From: an uncultured Ignavibacteriota bacterium
GTDB lineage: Bacteria; Bacteroidota; Ignavibacteria; UBA10030; UBA8401
DNA: 64,000 nucleotides
Reading direction: 5' to 3'
Assembly: GCA_903861125.1 (NCBI GenBank)
Contig: CAIOTF010000009.1
Location: forward strand, 1-64,000
Part shown: positions 1 through 9,444 of the stretch, piece after piece
Position numbering within the stretch: the stretch's first letter is position 1
Layout of the letters: each line of letters opens with the position of its first letter
The notes under the pieces: model-generated
Database searches by the model: none
Told to the model about the DNA's origin: nothing
Seen by the model: the letters and a program-made list of their open reading frames with translations, nothing else
Made by a program: the position numbers and the translations under genes

Positions 1-3000
1 AGAGTGATATTATTGGTTGTATTGTTTAAGGTTCCACTCGTAAGTGTAATTGTACCGGTTATCGTTTGAGAATTTGCTCCATTTTTAATTACCCCAGTCG
101 AATTATTAATTTCTATATTTTTCCACGTTCTTGGACCACCAAATATGTTGGAATTAATCTGTTGCGACACTGAAGAAGTCGGTTGGAATTTAACATCAAC
201 TGACACAATGCCGTTATTCTGGAACTCTTTATCAATAGTTGGATCGTGTACACCTGAAAATATTATAAGTCCGGATCCACTTACAGTTCCTTGTACACGA
301 ACCTTAACGTAATTATTGAACGTTATTTGTTTAGATGCGGGAATTATTACCTCGCCGGTCCCTAATGTTGGATTTGCACCTATATAAACTCCACCGTCTA
401 TGAATCCGGTTGAACCATTGCTGGTCATCGTCAAAATTCCGGTTTGAGTAAGCACTGCGGGTTGGAAAGTATTACTCGTGCTTGATAAAATAATTGAACA
501 CGTTCCATTAGTGATAATTTGTGGAAAAAGACCAGCATTCCCATTTAAGTGTCCCCCCTCCTGCACTTGAAGAATACCACCATTCGATATTCTAATATTA
601 TTAGATGAACTTGAGCTAAGATCAACAGTCCCCTCAATAGAAAGTGTTCCATTAACAGTATTAGAATTACCGACAAGTGCGAAGGTAACAGCACCGACCG
701 TTAGATTGCCGCCTGTTTCAATATTTAACTGATCCGCTGTCAAGGATGCATCTACAGCAATTGTGTGTGAATTCAAAATCAAGATAGAATCTGAATTCAC
801 ATTTGTCGGTGCAACAGAAGCATCGATCCAATCTCCATTATTAATTTGCCACGTAGCCGGATCACTCCAATTTCCTGTTCCCTTGCTACGGTATAGGAAG
901 ACAGTCATCACAGATGCTACATAATCCTGCGATGCAACATTCGCGAGTGTATTAGAGTATGTTTTGTTAACTGGTACAAAAGTGTATCCTGTTTTACTCG
1001 GTGTTACAGTTCCCGACCAATTATAGGATACCGTGAATGAATAATTTCCGCTCCCATCGACCGACATCGTCTTTGCAGTCCCATCAGTATAATTCATTGT
1101 CACACCGGCGGTCCCGGCATTACCCGATATTGTGTACGTGATAGCTGTTGCAGTATAATTCTGTGCAGTTCGGTCGGATGTTATTGTACTATAAGCAATG
1201 TCTGTCGGTAAAAATGAATAACCGGTTTTACTCGGAGTTACAGAACCAGACCAATTGTTAGAAACTGTTAACGAATAATTTCCGCTACCATCGGCCGTAG
1301 TTGTTTTTGGTATACCATCCGTATAACTTATCGTTGTTCCAGCAACACCAGCATTACCGGAAATAGATACTAGAGCTATATAATTTTGTGCCGTTAGGTT
1401 TGCAAGAACGTTTGTATAGACTATGTTTGCTGGTAAGAATGTATGTCCTGTCATAGCAGGTGTGACTGTCCCCGACCAACTGTACGGTACGGTAAATGTA
1501 TAATTTCCACTACCGTCAGCTGTCGCTATCTGTACACCACCGTCGTTGTAACTTAACGTAGCTCCGGCAATTCCGACATTACCCGATATTGAATAAGTGA
1601 TTGCTGAGGCTGTAAAGTTCTGCGCTGCTTGATCTGTTAAAGTATTTGTATATGAATAGTTTGACGGTGAAAATGTATAGCCTGCTTTACTTGGTGTTAC
1701 TGTTCCGGACCAATTGTTAGATACGGTAAAGGTATAAATTCCGCCATCATCCGCTATTGCTGTCTTTGGCGAACCGTCCGTATAACTTATCGTTGCACCG
1801 GCTACACCTGCGTTACCGGAAATAGTCGGAACAAATAATTGTCCCACACCATAACCGCTAAAAGTTGAAAAACCTGTCGCAGTAAAATTATTCGACGATA
1901 CTGTCGCATCGTATGCAACCTGTGTTCCATTCTCTTTGATGATTTTAGCAGTGTTGGTTGGATTAAACCCTGTACCATCCAATGTAATGTTATACAAAAA
2001 GCTTGATGCCCCTGTTTGCGTTACTTCCCAATGGCGATTATTATAGAGTGTAATACCGGGCAGGACTGATCCTGCAAGAGCAGTCTCAAACTGTTCTGCA
2101 GTTACTATGCTCGGATTATCGAGAGACGTATAATTAATACTCAGCGGTCTATAGTTACCACTTTTTCCAATAGCAAAATTCTTTGAACCAATAGCACCAA
2201 ATATTCTTGCTAATTTTCCTTCTACATATGATGAAGATGAACCACCGCTAATCGAACCAGATGATCCGATCGTGATCGTATTCGCATCTGTTGTAATTTT
2301 ACCGTTAGTGAGTGTCAGCGTACCATTTAAGGTCGGACTTCCGGTTAATGTTGCACCATTAACATCGTTCATTTGAACATTGCCATATGTACCTGATCCG
2401 GATAATATATGCGATGATGCACCGCCGCTTAACAATATTTTTCCTGATCCGCTATGCATCGCGGAGTTTGCAACATTCCCTTTTGCAATCACGGTAAATC
2501 CGCCATCGGCAAGTGTACCTGTAGCGATTGACAGTATTCCATTTACTGTTTGATTTGCACTCAATGTAACGATGTTGGAATTATTGATCGACAAATTATT
2601 GAGAACAGACGTTGAGGTTGGAAGTTCATAACTTGTTGGTGTGGCAGACGAGCCTGAATAAGTGACGTCTACACTTGTTCCAAATGTTGGAGCAGCGGTC
2701 AAAGAACCGTTTGCGCGAATAATTGATGCACTATTGCCAAGAGTAATATTATTTGAACTATTATTAAATGTACCGCTTGCTAGTGTTAAGATACCATTGA
2801 TCTTTGAAGATGCTGCGGTCACAGTAACATTATTATTTATTTCAACATTCCCCCACGTTCTCGCACTACCGCTTGCAGTTGTAGATGTGAAACTTTGGAG
2901 TATCACCGAAGTTGGTTGAAATTTAACATCAACAGATACCACACCATTATTTTGGAACTCAGCTGCAGTGTTGCCTTGGGCTGGAGCATTAACAGCAGAA

Positions 3001-3725
3001 AATACTAACATCCCTGAACCACTTACTGTCCCTTGCGGACGAACTTTAATATAACTATTAAATGTTATCTGCTTTGATGACGGAATATTCATCACAACTG
3101 GACCTAAGCTTGAATTTGGTCCTACATATATTCCGCCATCGATAAATCCTGATGATCCATTGCTTGTAATGGTTAATGTACCAGTCTGAGCTAAAACAAC
3201 CGGATAGAAAGTATTGCTCGAACTTGAAACAATAATTGAACACGTTCCATCAGTAAATATTTGAGCGGAACCACTAGCATTACCCGTAAATTGCCCTCCT
3301 TCTTGCAATTGGATGGTGCTACCATTGGTCATGAATATTTGATCTGTTGCCGTTGCTAGGTTTGCAATTGAACTTATCGACAGTGTTCCATTTAAGGTAT
3401 TAGTTGATCCGATAATTTTAAATGTACCACTTCCAATAATTAAAACAGCATTAGTTTGCACAACAAGCTGATCAACGGTTACACTGGCATTTGCTGTCAC
3501 TGTGGACCCGACCGAAATAGTAATTACACCATCGGCACTAGTTGGGGAAGTAGACGCGGGATCCCATCCTGAGCCGTTATATTTTTCCCAAGTTGCTGGA
3601 ACAGTCCAATTTCCGCTGGCAACACTACGATAATCTCCATTGCTCTGTGCAAATATCGATGTGGTATTGAGAAGGGCAAGTAATGACAGCATGAAAATCT
3701 TTTTGATAGTAAAATATTTTTTCAC
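1..3725 (-). CDS. Large secreted repeat-containing surface protein, C-terminal part outside the window
   Basis: This reading frame stays open from a GTG start at 3725 to the left edge, so at least 1,241 residues are present and the end is missing. The start is preceded by AAAGGA nine bases upstream. The first 25 or so residues form a signal peptide (KKYF..., hydrophobic core, ending S-I-F-A-Q). A segment rich in Asn, Thr, Ser and Gly follows, with short beta-strand-like repeats (T-W-x-N-x-E-I-N-N, L-x-x-G-T-x-N-N) typical of beta-helical or filamentous surface proteins. One module of about 180 residues occurs twice, coded at roughly 2850-3400 and 180-720. Between them (about 930-1830) lie four tandem repeats of about 78 residues with the pattern N-W-S-G-T-V-T-P-S-K-x-G-Y, resembling small Ig-like or prealbumin-like beta-sandwich repeats. 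A T9SS sorting domain would be expected beyond the window. An adhesin or cell-surface role is inferred; I recognise no enzyme domain. Confidence 0.8.
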   Translation of the reverse strand, partial: MKKYFTIKKIFMLSLLALLNTTSIFAQSNGDYRSVASGNWTVPATWEKYNGSGWDPASTSPTSADGVITISVGSTVTANASVTVDQLVVQTNAVLIIGSGTFKIIGSTNTLNGTLSISSIANLATATDQIFMTNGSTIQLQEGGQFTGNASGSAQIFTDGTCSIIVSSSSNTFYPVVLAQTGTLTITSNGSSGFIDGGIYVGPNSSLGPVVMNIPSSKQITFNSYIKVRPQGTVSGSGMLVFSAVNAPAQGNTAAEFQNNGVVSVDVKFQPTSVILQSFTSTTASGSARTWGNVEINNNVTVTAASSKINGILTLASGTFNNSSNNITLGNSASIIRANGSLTAAPTFGTSVDVTYSGSSATPTSYELPTSTSVLNNLSINNSNIVTLSANQTVNGILSIATGTLADGGFTVIAKGNVANSAMHSGSGKILLSGGASSHILSGSGTYGNVQMNDVNGATLTGSPTLNGTLTLTNGKITTDANTITIGSSGSISGGSSSSYVEGKLARIFGAIGSKNFAIGKSGNYRPLSINYTSLDNPSIVTAEQFETALAGSVLPGITLYNNRHWEVTQTGASSFLYNITLDGTGFNPTNTAKIIKENGTQVAYDATVSSNNFTATGFSTFSGYGVGQLFVPTISGNAGVAGATISYTDGSPKTAIADDGGIYTFTVSNNWSGTVTPSKAGYTFSPSNYSYTNTLTDQAAQNFTASAITYSISGNVGIAGATLSYNDGGVQIATADGSGNYTFTVPYSWSGTVTPAMTGHTFLPANIVYTNVLANLTAQNYIALVSISGNAGVAGTTISYTDGIPKTTTADGSGNYSLTVSNNWSGSVTPSKTGYSFLPTDIAYSTITSDRTAQNYTATAITYTISGNAGTAGVTMNYTDGTAKTMSVDGSGNYSFTVSYNWSGTVTPSKTGYTFVPVNKTYSNTLANVASQDYVASVMTVFLYRSKGTGNWSDPATWQINNGDWIDASVAPTNVNSDSILILNSHTIAVDASLTADQLNIETGGNLTVGAVTFALVGNSNTVNGTLSIEGTVDLSSSSSNNIRISNGGILQVQEGGHLNGNAGLFPQIITNGTCSIILSSTSNTFQPAVLTQTGILTMTSNGSTGFIDGGVYIGANPTLGTGEVIIPASKQITFNNYVKVRVQGTVSGSGLIIFSGVHDPTIDKEFQNNGIVSVDVKFQPTSSVSQQINSNIFGGPRTWKNIEINNSTGVIKNGANSQTITGTITLTSGTLNNTTNNIT

Positions 3726-4561
3726 GGTGTGCTGTCCTTTTTATTGAGTGTAAGAGTTATTAATAATTTTAGTTTTTTTATTATTCACGAGTATTGATGT
3801 TATACAAACCGCTCAATCCGCTCATAGAGAATAACAAAATAGTTTTTTATTAAAAAACATTTTTCGATTAGAAAAGACTAATTGTTTGATGAGAGAAATT
3901 TAAGGAGCAGGATTTGCATAGAGGTTAGCGAAAATATTTCAGTTCACAAACTGTATTGGGATTATAAAGTTCTAATGTTGCCAATATCACAATTTGTTTT
4001 TTTCTCTTGACTGATCCGGCAATGTTACGGTGTATTTTTATCGCAAGCAAGTCCCTACTCCGCGAGCGCAAGGTATTCCAAAAGGAGCATAATTACTCAA
4101 CATCGGATATTTTTATCTTTTTTACTTCACCTCTGCAACGGGACCGCGGGAAATTTTTGGGTTACCTAAATAATGATATCCAGTCAGATATATGCCTTAA
4201 ATATATAAACATGCTCAGAATGCCTTTATCTTTCGCAATTATCGGTTTTATCTCCCATTAGTTATCGGCTTATATAATAGAGGAGTACATATTGGCACTC
4301 TACGGCCCAAAATATCTCCCAAACGCCATAAATTTATCAATTTAGATACGCTGGACGTAATGTCCCATCGACAGATCCGGTAAATGTATTCAAAAAAGAG
4401 AGATCCCACGCAAAGGAGAATTAGAAGAGCAGAACTGTGCAGCATTATTCCAACACTGGTTCTGCAGGACGATCAATTACCTAGGGTAATTGTCGTGGTA
4501 GTCGGTTAGAATGAGAAGAATTGTTTAGCGGAAAGGATTGGTTATTATCTTAAAAATGACC
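3726..4561. other. Non-coding stretch of about 0.8 kb
   Basis: No convincing gene is visible between the start of the large surface protein and the end of the TIGR03790-family gene. Short open frames here (84 residues on plus at 4007, 65 on minus at 4248) have no signal sequence, recognisable motif or clear ribosome binding site. The stretch should hold the promoter of the surface protein, but I could not identify it. A near-perfect hairpin at 4469-4496 is listed separately. Confidence 0.6.
4469..4496. repeat. Hairpin-forming inverted repeat downstream of the TIGR03790-family gene
   Basis: Arms CAATTACC (4474-4481) and GGTAATTG (4485-4492) pair perfectly around a 3-base loop. An outer ACGA/TCGT pair extends the stem with one bulged base. 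It lies 66 bases past the stop of the minus-strand gene ending at 4562. No U-run follows on either strand, so it is not a classical terminator. It could be an RNA-stabilising hairpin or a protein-binding palindrome. Confidence 0.45.
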
Positions 4562-6250
4562 TTACTTTACAAGCATCATTTTTTTTGTTTCTGTATAATT
4601 ATTTGCAGTTAACGTATAGAAATAGAGTCCGCTTGATAATTGACCGGCGTTAAATTGAACGGAATGTTTTCCCGATGCCAATTCGCCGTTCACAAGCAGT
4701 GCAACTTCTTTTCCTGTGATGTCATACACCGACATGCGCGTCATACCAGATGACGGAAGCGTAAAACTGATGGATGTTGAGGGATTAAAAGGATTCGGAT
4801 AATTCTGGTCTAACGCTGCCCGTACCGGCATGGAAATATGCACTGTTATTGAATTGCTGTATTCACTCTTTCCGTTCTGGTCGATTTGTTTCAAACGGTA
4901 TTCATAGTTTCCGGTGGATGAGAGTTTGTCATTATATAGATATTCTTTCGGAGCATTACTTGTTCCGTTTCCTTCTATAAAACCTATCGTGTTCCATTCA
5001 CTATTTTTGCTGTCGTTCACTTGCCTTCTTTCAATGTTAAATCCGGCATTGTTCAGTTCCGTTGCGGTTTTCCATTGCAGCGTTACGGTATTGTTCTTTA
5101 CGGTTGAATTGAAAGAGACCAATTCTACGGGAAGCGGATTGGATTCTGTTCCGCTTACTTCAGCCACAAAATCAGAAGGAAGCCGCGAAGCTATCAATCT
5201 GAATTTCGGATCACCGATAACAACATCCATCCATGATAAATATGGCGAAGCGCTGTAGAATGATTCCGATACGGTATACCCTGTAGTATAGAGATCAAAA
5301 AGTACTGAAACATCGGTCATTGCGCTTGAATACGGTTCATACACATATCCTTTTGTAGCTGTAATTCCTTCTGCGATAAGATCTGCGATCAGGGACTGTC
5401 CATACACAGCCGGAGATGTAAACGTTCTGCCGGATGTTGAAACATACGTTTCGGCAATCGCGCCGCGCATCCAGCTGTTATTCACTAAGCCATGAAACGA
5501 TGAGTTTCTGTCATTGCTTCCCCAACTGGTATATCCCAAAACATTTTGCTGCGAGGTCAAATAGGTTGTGGTCGTATTCAACGTCACGTTCAATCCTCGT
5601 GCGCCAAGTGTCGTTGCACTTGTTGCCATGTTTGTATTTAAGCTCGGTACGGTTGCATTCCATGTGGGATCCTGATCAAAAACGAATTGCGCTTCAGCCG
5701 GTATAACCTGCGCAATTGTTTTGGACTGATCGATCATTTTTTTAATATCATTGAAATTGTATCCGTCTAAACGGGTTACAATGTAGATACCATATTGAAG
5801 ATGGGTAAAATGATTTCGTTGACGATAAAACGGCGAGACTATGCGTCCTGATTTTTGAATGTATCCCGAATAAAGTCCGAGGATCAGCGATAATTCACTT
5901 TCAACCGAAGATGACGCCATCATATCGCTCCGTTTCACTTTCAGCGGAACACCTTTTGTCGTAACGATATAATTGATGCTGTCTTTCATCTGGTTCACAG
6001 TTAAGTACGATTCTACCTGACTGCGTAATGACTGGAATTGAATGCTGTCGATTTCTTCGGTGACCGGGCTTGAGACGTAGATTCTGTTCTGGAGAGGAAT
6101 ATGACGTTCGTTGATAAAATACGTTCCAACGCTGTCAGAAATTGAGCTGTTCACGTTAATAATAACCGCGACATCTTTATACGTTCCGGTTTGTCCGAAA
6201 ACGTAGGAAATGCTGATTAAGCTTAAAACCATCATCATTTTCCGTGACAT
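4562..6250 (-). CDS. TIGR03790-family secreted protein with T9SS C-terminal sorting domain
   Basis: The mature protein begins after a short signal peptide (M-S-R-K-M-M-M-V-L-S-L-I-S..., cleavage near F-G-Q). Residues about 25-360 match what I know of the TIGR03790 family: an early V-A-V-I-I-N segment, Y-F-I-N-E-R-H-I-P, and I-V-T-T-K-G-V-P-L. The function of that family is not established. A fibronectin-III-like or linker segment follows, then a C-terminal type A sorting domain (N-Y-P-N-P-F-N-P ... S-S-G-L-Y-F-Y ... K-K-M-M-L-V-K), so T9SS export and surface attachment are expected. The longest frame starts at 6262, but a GGAG motif lies inside its first codons and sits 3 and 6 bases before tandem ATGs at 6253 and 6250. 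I place the start at 6250. It stands alone, 281 bases from the next gene upstream. Confidence 0.8.
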   Translation of the reverse strand: MSRKMMMVLSLISISYVFGQTGTYKDVAVIINVNSSISDSVGTYFINERHIPLQNRIYVSSPVTEEIDSIQFQSLRSQVESYLTVNQMKDSINYIVTTKGVPLKVKRSDMMASSSVESELSLILGLYSGYIQKSGRIVSPFYRQRNHFTHLQYGIYIVTRLDGYNFNDIKKMIDQSKTIAQVIPAEAQFVFDQDPTWNATVPSLNTNMATSATTLGARGLNVTLNTTTTYLTSQQNVLGYTSWGSNDRNSSFHGLVNNSWMRGAIAETYVSTSGRTFTSPAVYGQSLIADLIAEGITATKGYVYEPYSSAMTDVSVLFDLYTTGYTVSESFYSASPYLSWMDVVIGDPKFRLIASRLPSDFVAEVSGTESNPLPVELVSFNSTVKNNTVTLQWKTATELNNAGFNIERRQVNDSKNSEWNTIGFIEGNGTSNAPKEYLYNDKLSSTGNYEYRLKQIDQNGKSEYSNSITVHISMPVRAALDQNYPNPFNPSTSISFTLPSSGMTRMSVYDITGKEVALLVNGELASGKHSVQFNAGQLSSGLYFYTLTANNYTETKKMMLVK

Positions 6251-6260
6251 CATTTGCTCC

Positions 6261-6283
6261 ATTATTAAGTCTATCTTAATAAT
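6261..6283. promoter_or_regulatory. Perfect palindrome over the translation start of the TIGR03790-family gene
   Basis: ATTATTAAG (6261-6269) and CTTAATAAT (6275-6283) are perfect 9-base inverted arms around TCTAT. The palindrome ends at the upstream ATG and lies about 10 bases from the preferred start, within the expected 5' untranslated region. Its position fits an operator or a structure that masks the ribosome binding site. The sequence is unlike the LacI-type palindromes at 60772-60839, so a different regulator would be involved. Confidence 0.4.
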
Positions 6284-6543
6284 GGCAATGCAAATGCCAG
6301 TCGAATTAGAAAATAAACGCCTTATTTAGCGAATTTTGGATGATTTTTTGCGGACAAAATAAAATGAAATTGTAATTTCTTCAAATTACAGGAAATTAAA
6401 TTTACAGAAGTCCATTGCTGGAGTGACAAACTGTTTTGACAGGAGAATGCAGGAAAATGAAGGATTTTTAAATGGCGTAAAATCAGCGAAATTTGTTCTT
6501 TTGAAGAAAAATTGACCAAAGTGCCTTTTAACCCGCGGACCTC

Positions 6544-7557
6544 TTACCAAAGATTACCATTGAAATCACGTACCGCTTGATAAAAGGCATTAATATTTTC
6601 GAATGGAACACCGGGAGGTGTATCGCACCCGGTAGAGATGACAAAATTTGGGAACCCTCTGGTTGCGGTGAGAAGCTCCAACGTGGATGCATAGACCTCT
6701 TCCGGTCTCTGCATTTTCATTACTCCAACAGGATCCAGATTCCCCAAGACGATACGATCATCCGGAACTTCATGAAGCGTTTGCACCATATCAACATTGT
6801 TTCCAAAATGCAGCATGGCAGCGCCGGTGGAGATCACGGATTGTGTTACCTGTCCTGTGTTTCCGCAATTGTGCAGCATCACCGCAAATGTTTCATCCTG
6901 CACTTCACTGACGATCGTCCGGATGAAGTTGGAAGAAAATGTATCGCACAGATCAGCAGATAGCAGACCGGCAGCGGGCTCAGCCATGATCACTCCGTTG
7001 GCGCCGGTGTTTTTGAATGCTGTAATATAATCCCTTAACAGCGATGTGCATTTCTGAAGCAGAAGAAGTATCGTATCCGGTTCTTCGTACACTGCCGTCA
7101 TTATCTCTGAAATATCATACAGTCTTCCGGCAAGCGAAAAAGGTCCGATGCATCCGGCGAAAACCGGTTTGTGGTGGAAGGCTTTTACCGCCATAGTGGT
7201 TGCATTCAGATAATGCGGTATTCTGCCTGTGTTCAGTTGCGGCACTTTTAATGACCTGACCGTCACTTCATCATACACGATCCGGCCTGTCACCGTCGGA
7301 AGATCATTCTCGGAAAAATTGATCTGACTGCCAAAACATTCTGCTTCAACGGAAAGATCCATCAGACAGTTTACGGCTGCTGAAGAATCGGGATACCGGT
7401 CATCAAGCGCCCTTATCGCATTGAAATGGACCTCCCCGCTGCTGACCGCATCAATAACTTTTTTTCCGATGATCGTTAATCCGGGATGAGTCATGATCGG
7501 CAATGCCGATCGCTTCGGGTTTGTATAAATTGATTTTTTCCATTCCGTCATGTTCAT
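6544..7557 (-). CDS. Uroporphyrinogen-decarboxylase-like methyltransferase (MtaA/CmuA type)
   Basis: About 337 residues, the usual length for the UroD superfamily. It carries the zinc-site pattern of the cobalamin-dependent methyltransferase branch (MtaA/MtbA/CmuA) rather than the haem-pathway UroD. H229-x-C231 lies in H-N-C-G-N-T and a distal C311 lies in S-T-G-C-D-T-P-P-G. In that branch the His/Cys/Cys zinc activates a thiol, or the protein moves a methyl group to or from a corrinoid protein. A TTG at 7569 would extend the frame, but the ATG at 7557 is preferred; neither has a clear Shine-Dalgarno. There is no corrinoid-protein gene beside it. The only one in the window is at 60996. It lies 273 bases downstream of a pentulose kinase, so a link to sugar metabolism is plausible. 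Substrate unknown. Confidence 0.8.
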   Translation of the reverse strand: MNMTEWKKSIYTNPKRSALPIMTHPGLTIIGKKVIDAVSSGEVHFNAIRALDDRYPDSSAAVNCLMDLSVEAECFGSQINFSENDLPTVTGRIVYDEVTVRSLKVPQLNTGRIPHYLNATTMAVKAFHHKPVFAGCIGPFSLAGRLYDISEIMTAVYEEPDTILLLLQKCTSLLRDYITAFKNTGANGVIMAEPAAGLLSADLCDTFSSNFIRTIVSEVQDETFAVMLHNCGNTGQVTQSVISTGAAMLHFGNNVDMVQTLHEVPDDRIVLGNLDPVGVMKMQRPEEVYASTLELLTATRGFPNFVISTGCDTPPGVPFENINAFYQAVRDFNGNLW

Positions 7558-7607
7558 ATGTTTGCACAAATATGTTGTAGAGACATCTGAATAATTAGTT
7601 GTCCATT

Positions 7608-7689
7608 GTCATCCTGAACGAAGCCCCAAAGGGGCAAGTGAAGGATCCAGTTTCTGGATTCTTCAGTCGCTACGCTCCTTCAGAATAAC
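7608..7689. repeat. REP-like extragenic palindromic element
   Basis: The ends GTCATCCTGAA and TTCAGAATAAC are imperfect inverted copies (9 of 11 bases). Nested inside are GCCCC-AAA-GGGGC and an imperfect GGATCCAG-TTT-CTGGATTC hairpin. The wording (TCATCCTGAACGAAG, GAAGGATCCAG, CTTCAG...CGCTACGCTCCTTCAGAAT) is that of the short dispersed repeats common between genes in many bacterial genomes. It lies between the pentulose kinase and UroD-like genes. Confidence 0.6.
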
Positions 7690-7765
7690 TGTTGCTTTTT
7701 CATCCTGACATAGATTTGAGATATTTCAGAAGTCTCTTGTATTTAATCTCTTTAAAGATTGAAAC

Positions 7766-7781
7766 TCCGGAAACAACCGGA
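7766..7781 (-). terminator. Possible weak terminator of the kinase operon
   Basis: TCCGG-AAACAA-CCGGA forms a 5-base stem about 50 bases past the kinase stop. On the minus strand it is followed by GTTTCAATCTTT, a poor U-rich tail. It could act as a weak intrinsic terminator; the short stem keeps confidence low. Confidence 0.25.
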
Positions 7782-7830
7782 TCGGTGTTCAGATACCGCG
7801 CTACGATAACGAATTGTCTACGTCAGTCTG

Positions 7831-9444
7831 TTACATTAATTTCTGAATTCTTTTGAAGTCTTTATACATCTGCCGGAAGATATTATATTTTTTCCGGTGG
7901 AATTGAGCGCTCTTTTTATCAGGCGAGTACAGTTTTCCCACGCCGCTCATTTTCACTGAGGCTTCGGCAATCGAAGCATATACTCCCGCCCCGACCGATG
8001 CCAGCATCGCCGTTCCAACAATCACTGCTTCAGGTTCGCGGGGTAAAAGTATTTCGCATCCGGTGATGTCTGCATGTTCCTGCAGCCAGAGAGGATTCTT
8101 TGTTCCTCCGCCGCAGGCATGAATGCGCTGTATCCGGTACCCTTTTTTGTTCATCTCTTCAATGATATGACGCGTTCCATATGCGACAGCCTGAATGGCT
8201 GCATAATAAAGCCGTGCAGCCGATTCAATGCTATCATCGAGAGTGATACCGCTGATAACTCCGCGGGCAGAAGGGTCCGCATGCGGCGATCTGTTCCCGA
8301 GAAAATACGGAAGAATGTTGATCTCCTTTGCAAGATCAGCGCTTTTATGTTCTTTCAATTTGAGTTCATCAACTTTCTTATTGAGATACTCATAGATTGA
8401 TACCCCTTCTTTTACGGACTCTTCAACAATAAGCGGATATGTGCTGTTGGCACGTATGATATAGTCTATCAGCGAACCGGTTGCACTTTGTCCCCCTTCT
8501 GTAAGCCAATAGCCCGGAAGCATGGCACCGGCATACGGCCCCCAAATGCCACTGATAAATTTTGGTTTTTTCGATACTGCCATATGGCAGGAAGATGTTC
8601 CGCCAATTAAGGCAACGATCTGTTCTAATTTTGCCGGAGCCGGGACCTTTGAAAATCCCATGCCGAGCACACCGATTCCACCGGCATGCGCATCAATAAT
8701 ACCGACTGCAACGCGCGTTGTTTCAAGAAGTCCGAGATCGATCGATGCCTGACGGGAAAGATTTCCGGCCGTAGTTCCCATCGGCATTACGTTCGTGCCG
8801 ATCTTATCATTGGCAATAAGATCATCCAAACCGATTTTTTTATAGAATGTCCGGTCCCACGCACCGCGCTGTCCGTCATAACCCCACTTACACACTGTAG
8901 TGCAGATACTCCTCACATCGATCCCGGTGGAACGATATACCATGAAATCGGCCAGATCAAAATATTTCACCGTAGAATTGTATGCTTCGTGTAAGTTCTG
9001 TTTCAGCCAGAGTAATTTCGGAGGCTGCATTTCCGGCGACATATTTCCACCCACATATCGCAGCATAGCATGTTTCGTTTTGTTAATTGTTGCCGCTTGA
9101 TTGACCGCCCGGTGATCCATCCAAACAATAATATTCTGTTCAGCATTGCCTGACTGCGAAACAGTGACCGGTCTATCATTCTTTCCTAAAGCCACAAGCG
9201 AGCATGTAGCATCAAAGGAAATGCCAACAATATTTCCCGGAGAAACTCCGGCCTGATCAACCGCTTGACGAACAGCAGAACATGCGGCGCTCCAAATATT
9301 TTCCGATGATTGTTCCACGAACGATTCGCCGGTTTTCCATAAACGGATATCCTTCGACGCAAAACCAATCATGGTTCCCGAAAGGTCAACAACACCGGCA
9401 CGAACACTTCCGGTACCAACATCAACTCCTATCAGATATTTCAT
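7831..9444 (-). CDS. FGGY-family carbohydrate kinase, pentulose-kinase type (D-ribulokinase-like)
   Basis: A 537-residue kinase of the FGGY family with two actin-like ATPase lobes. The N-terminus I-G-V-D-V-G-T-G-S-V-R is the first phosphate-binding loop. W-M-D-H-R-A is the usual FGGY signature around residue 118. G-I-I-D-A-H-A-G-G provides the expected catalytic Asp, and A-C-G-G-G-T-K-N-P-L-W near 430 is the second ATP site. The G-G-T-S-S-C-H-M and E-G-G-Q-S-A-T-G segments resemble the pentulose-kinase subgroup that includes D-ribulokinases. It would phosphorylate the ketose made by the isomerase encoded upstream. Its ATG overlaps the stop of the binding-protein gene by 4 bases (9441-9444), so the two are translationally coupled. 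The exact sugar is inferred. Confidence 0.85.
   Translation of the reverse strand: MKYLIGVDVGTGSVRAGVVDLSGTMIGFASKDIRLWKTGESFVEQSSENIWSAACSAVRQAVDQAGVSPGNIVGISFDATCSLVALGKNDRPVTVSQSGNAEQNIIVWMDHRAVNQAATINKTKHAMLRYVGGNMSPEMQPPKLLWLKQNLHEAYNSTVKYFDLADFMVYRSTGIDVRSICTTVCKWGYDGQRGAWDRTFYKKIGLDDLIANDKIGTNVMPMGTTAGNLSRQASIDLGLLETTRVAVGIIDAHAGGIGVLGMGFSKVPAPAKLEQIVALIGGTSSCHMAVSKKPKFISGIWGPYAGAMLPGYWLTEGGQSATGSLIDYIIRANSTYPLIVEESVKEGVSIYEYLNKKVDELKLKEHKSADLAKEINILPYFLGNRSPHADPSARGVISGITLDDSIESAARLYYAAIQAVAYGTRHIIEEMNKKGYRIQRIHACGGGTKNPLWLQEHADITGCEILLPREPEAVIVGTAMLASVGAGVYASIAEASVKMSGVGKLYSPDKKSAQFHRKKYNIFRQMYKDFKRIQKLM

Noticed and set aside
930-1830. Regularly spaced repeats that could suggest a CRISPR array
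   Set aside because: Repeat units are about 230 bases, stay in one reading frame and code for diverged protein repeats; no short identical repeats with unique spacers.
4007-4261. Plus-strand frame of 84 residues in the left intergenic region
   Set aside because: No ribosome binding site, signal or recognisable motif, and composition like the surrounding non-coding DNA.
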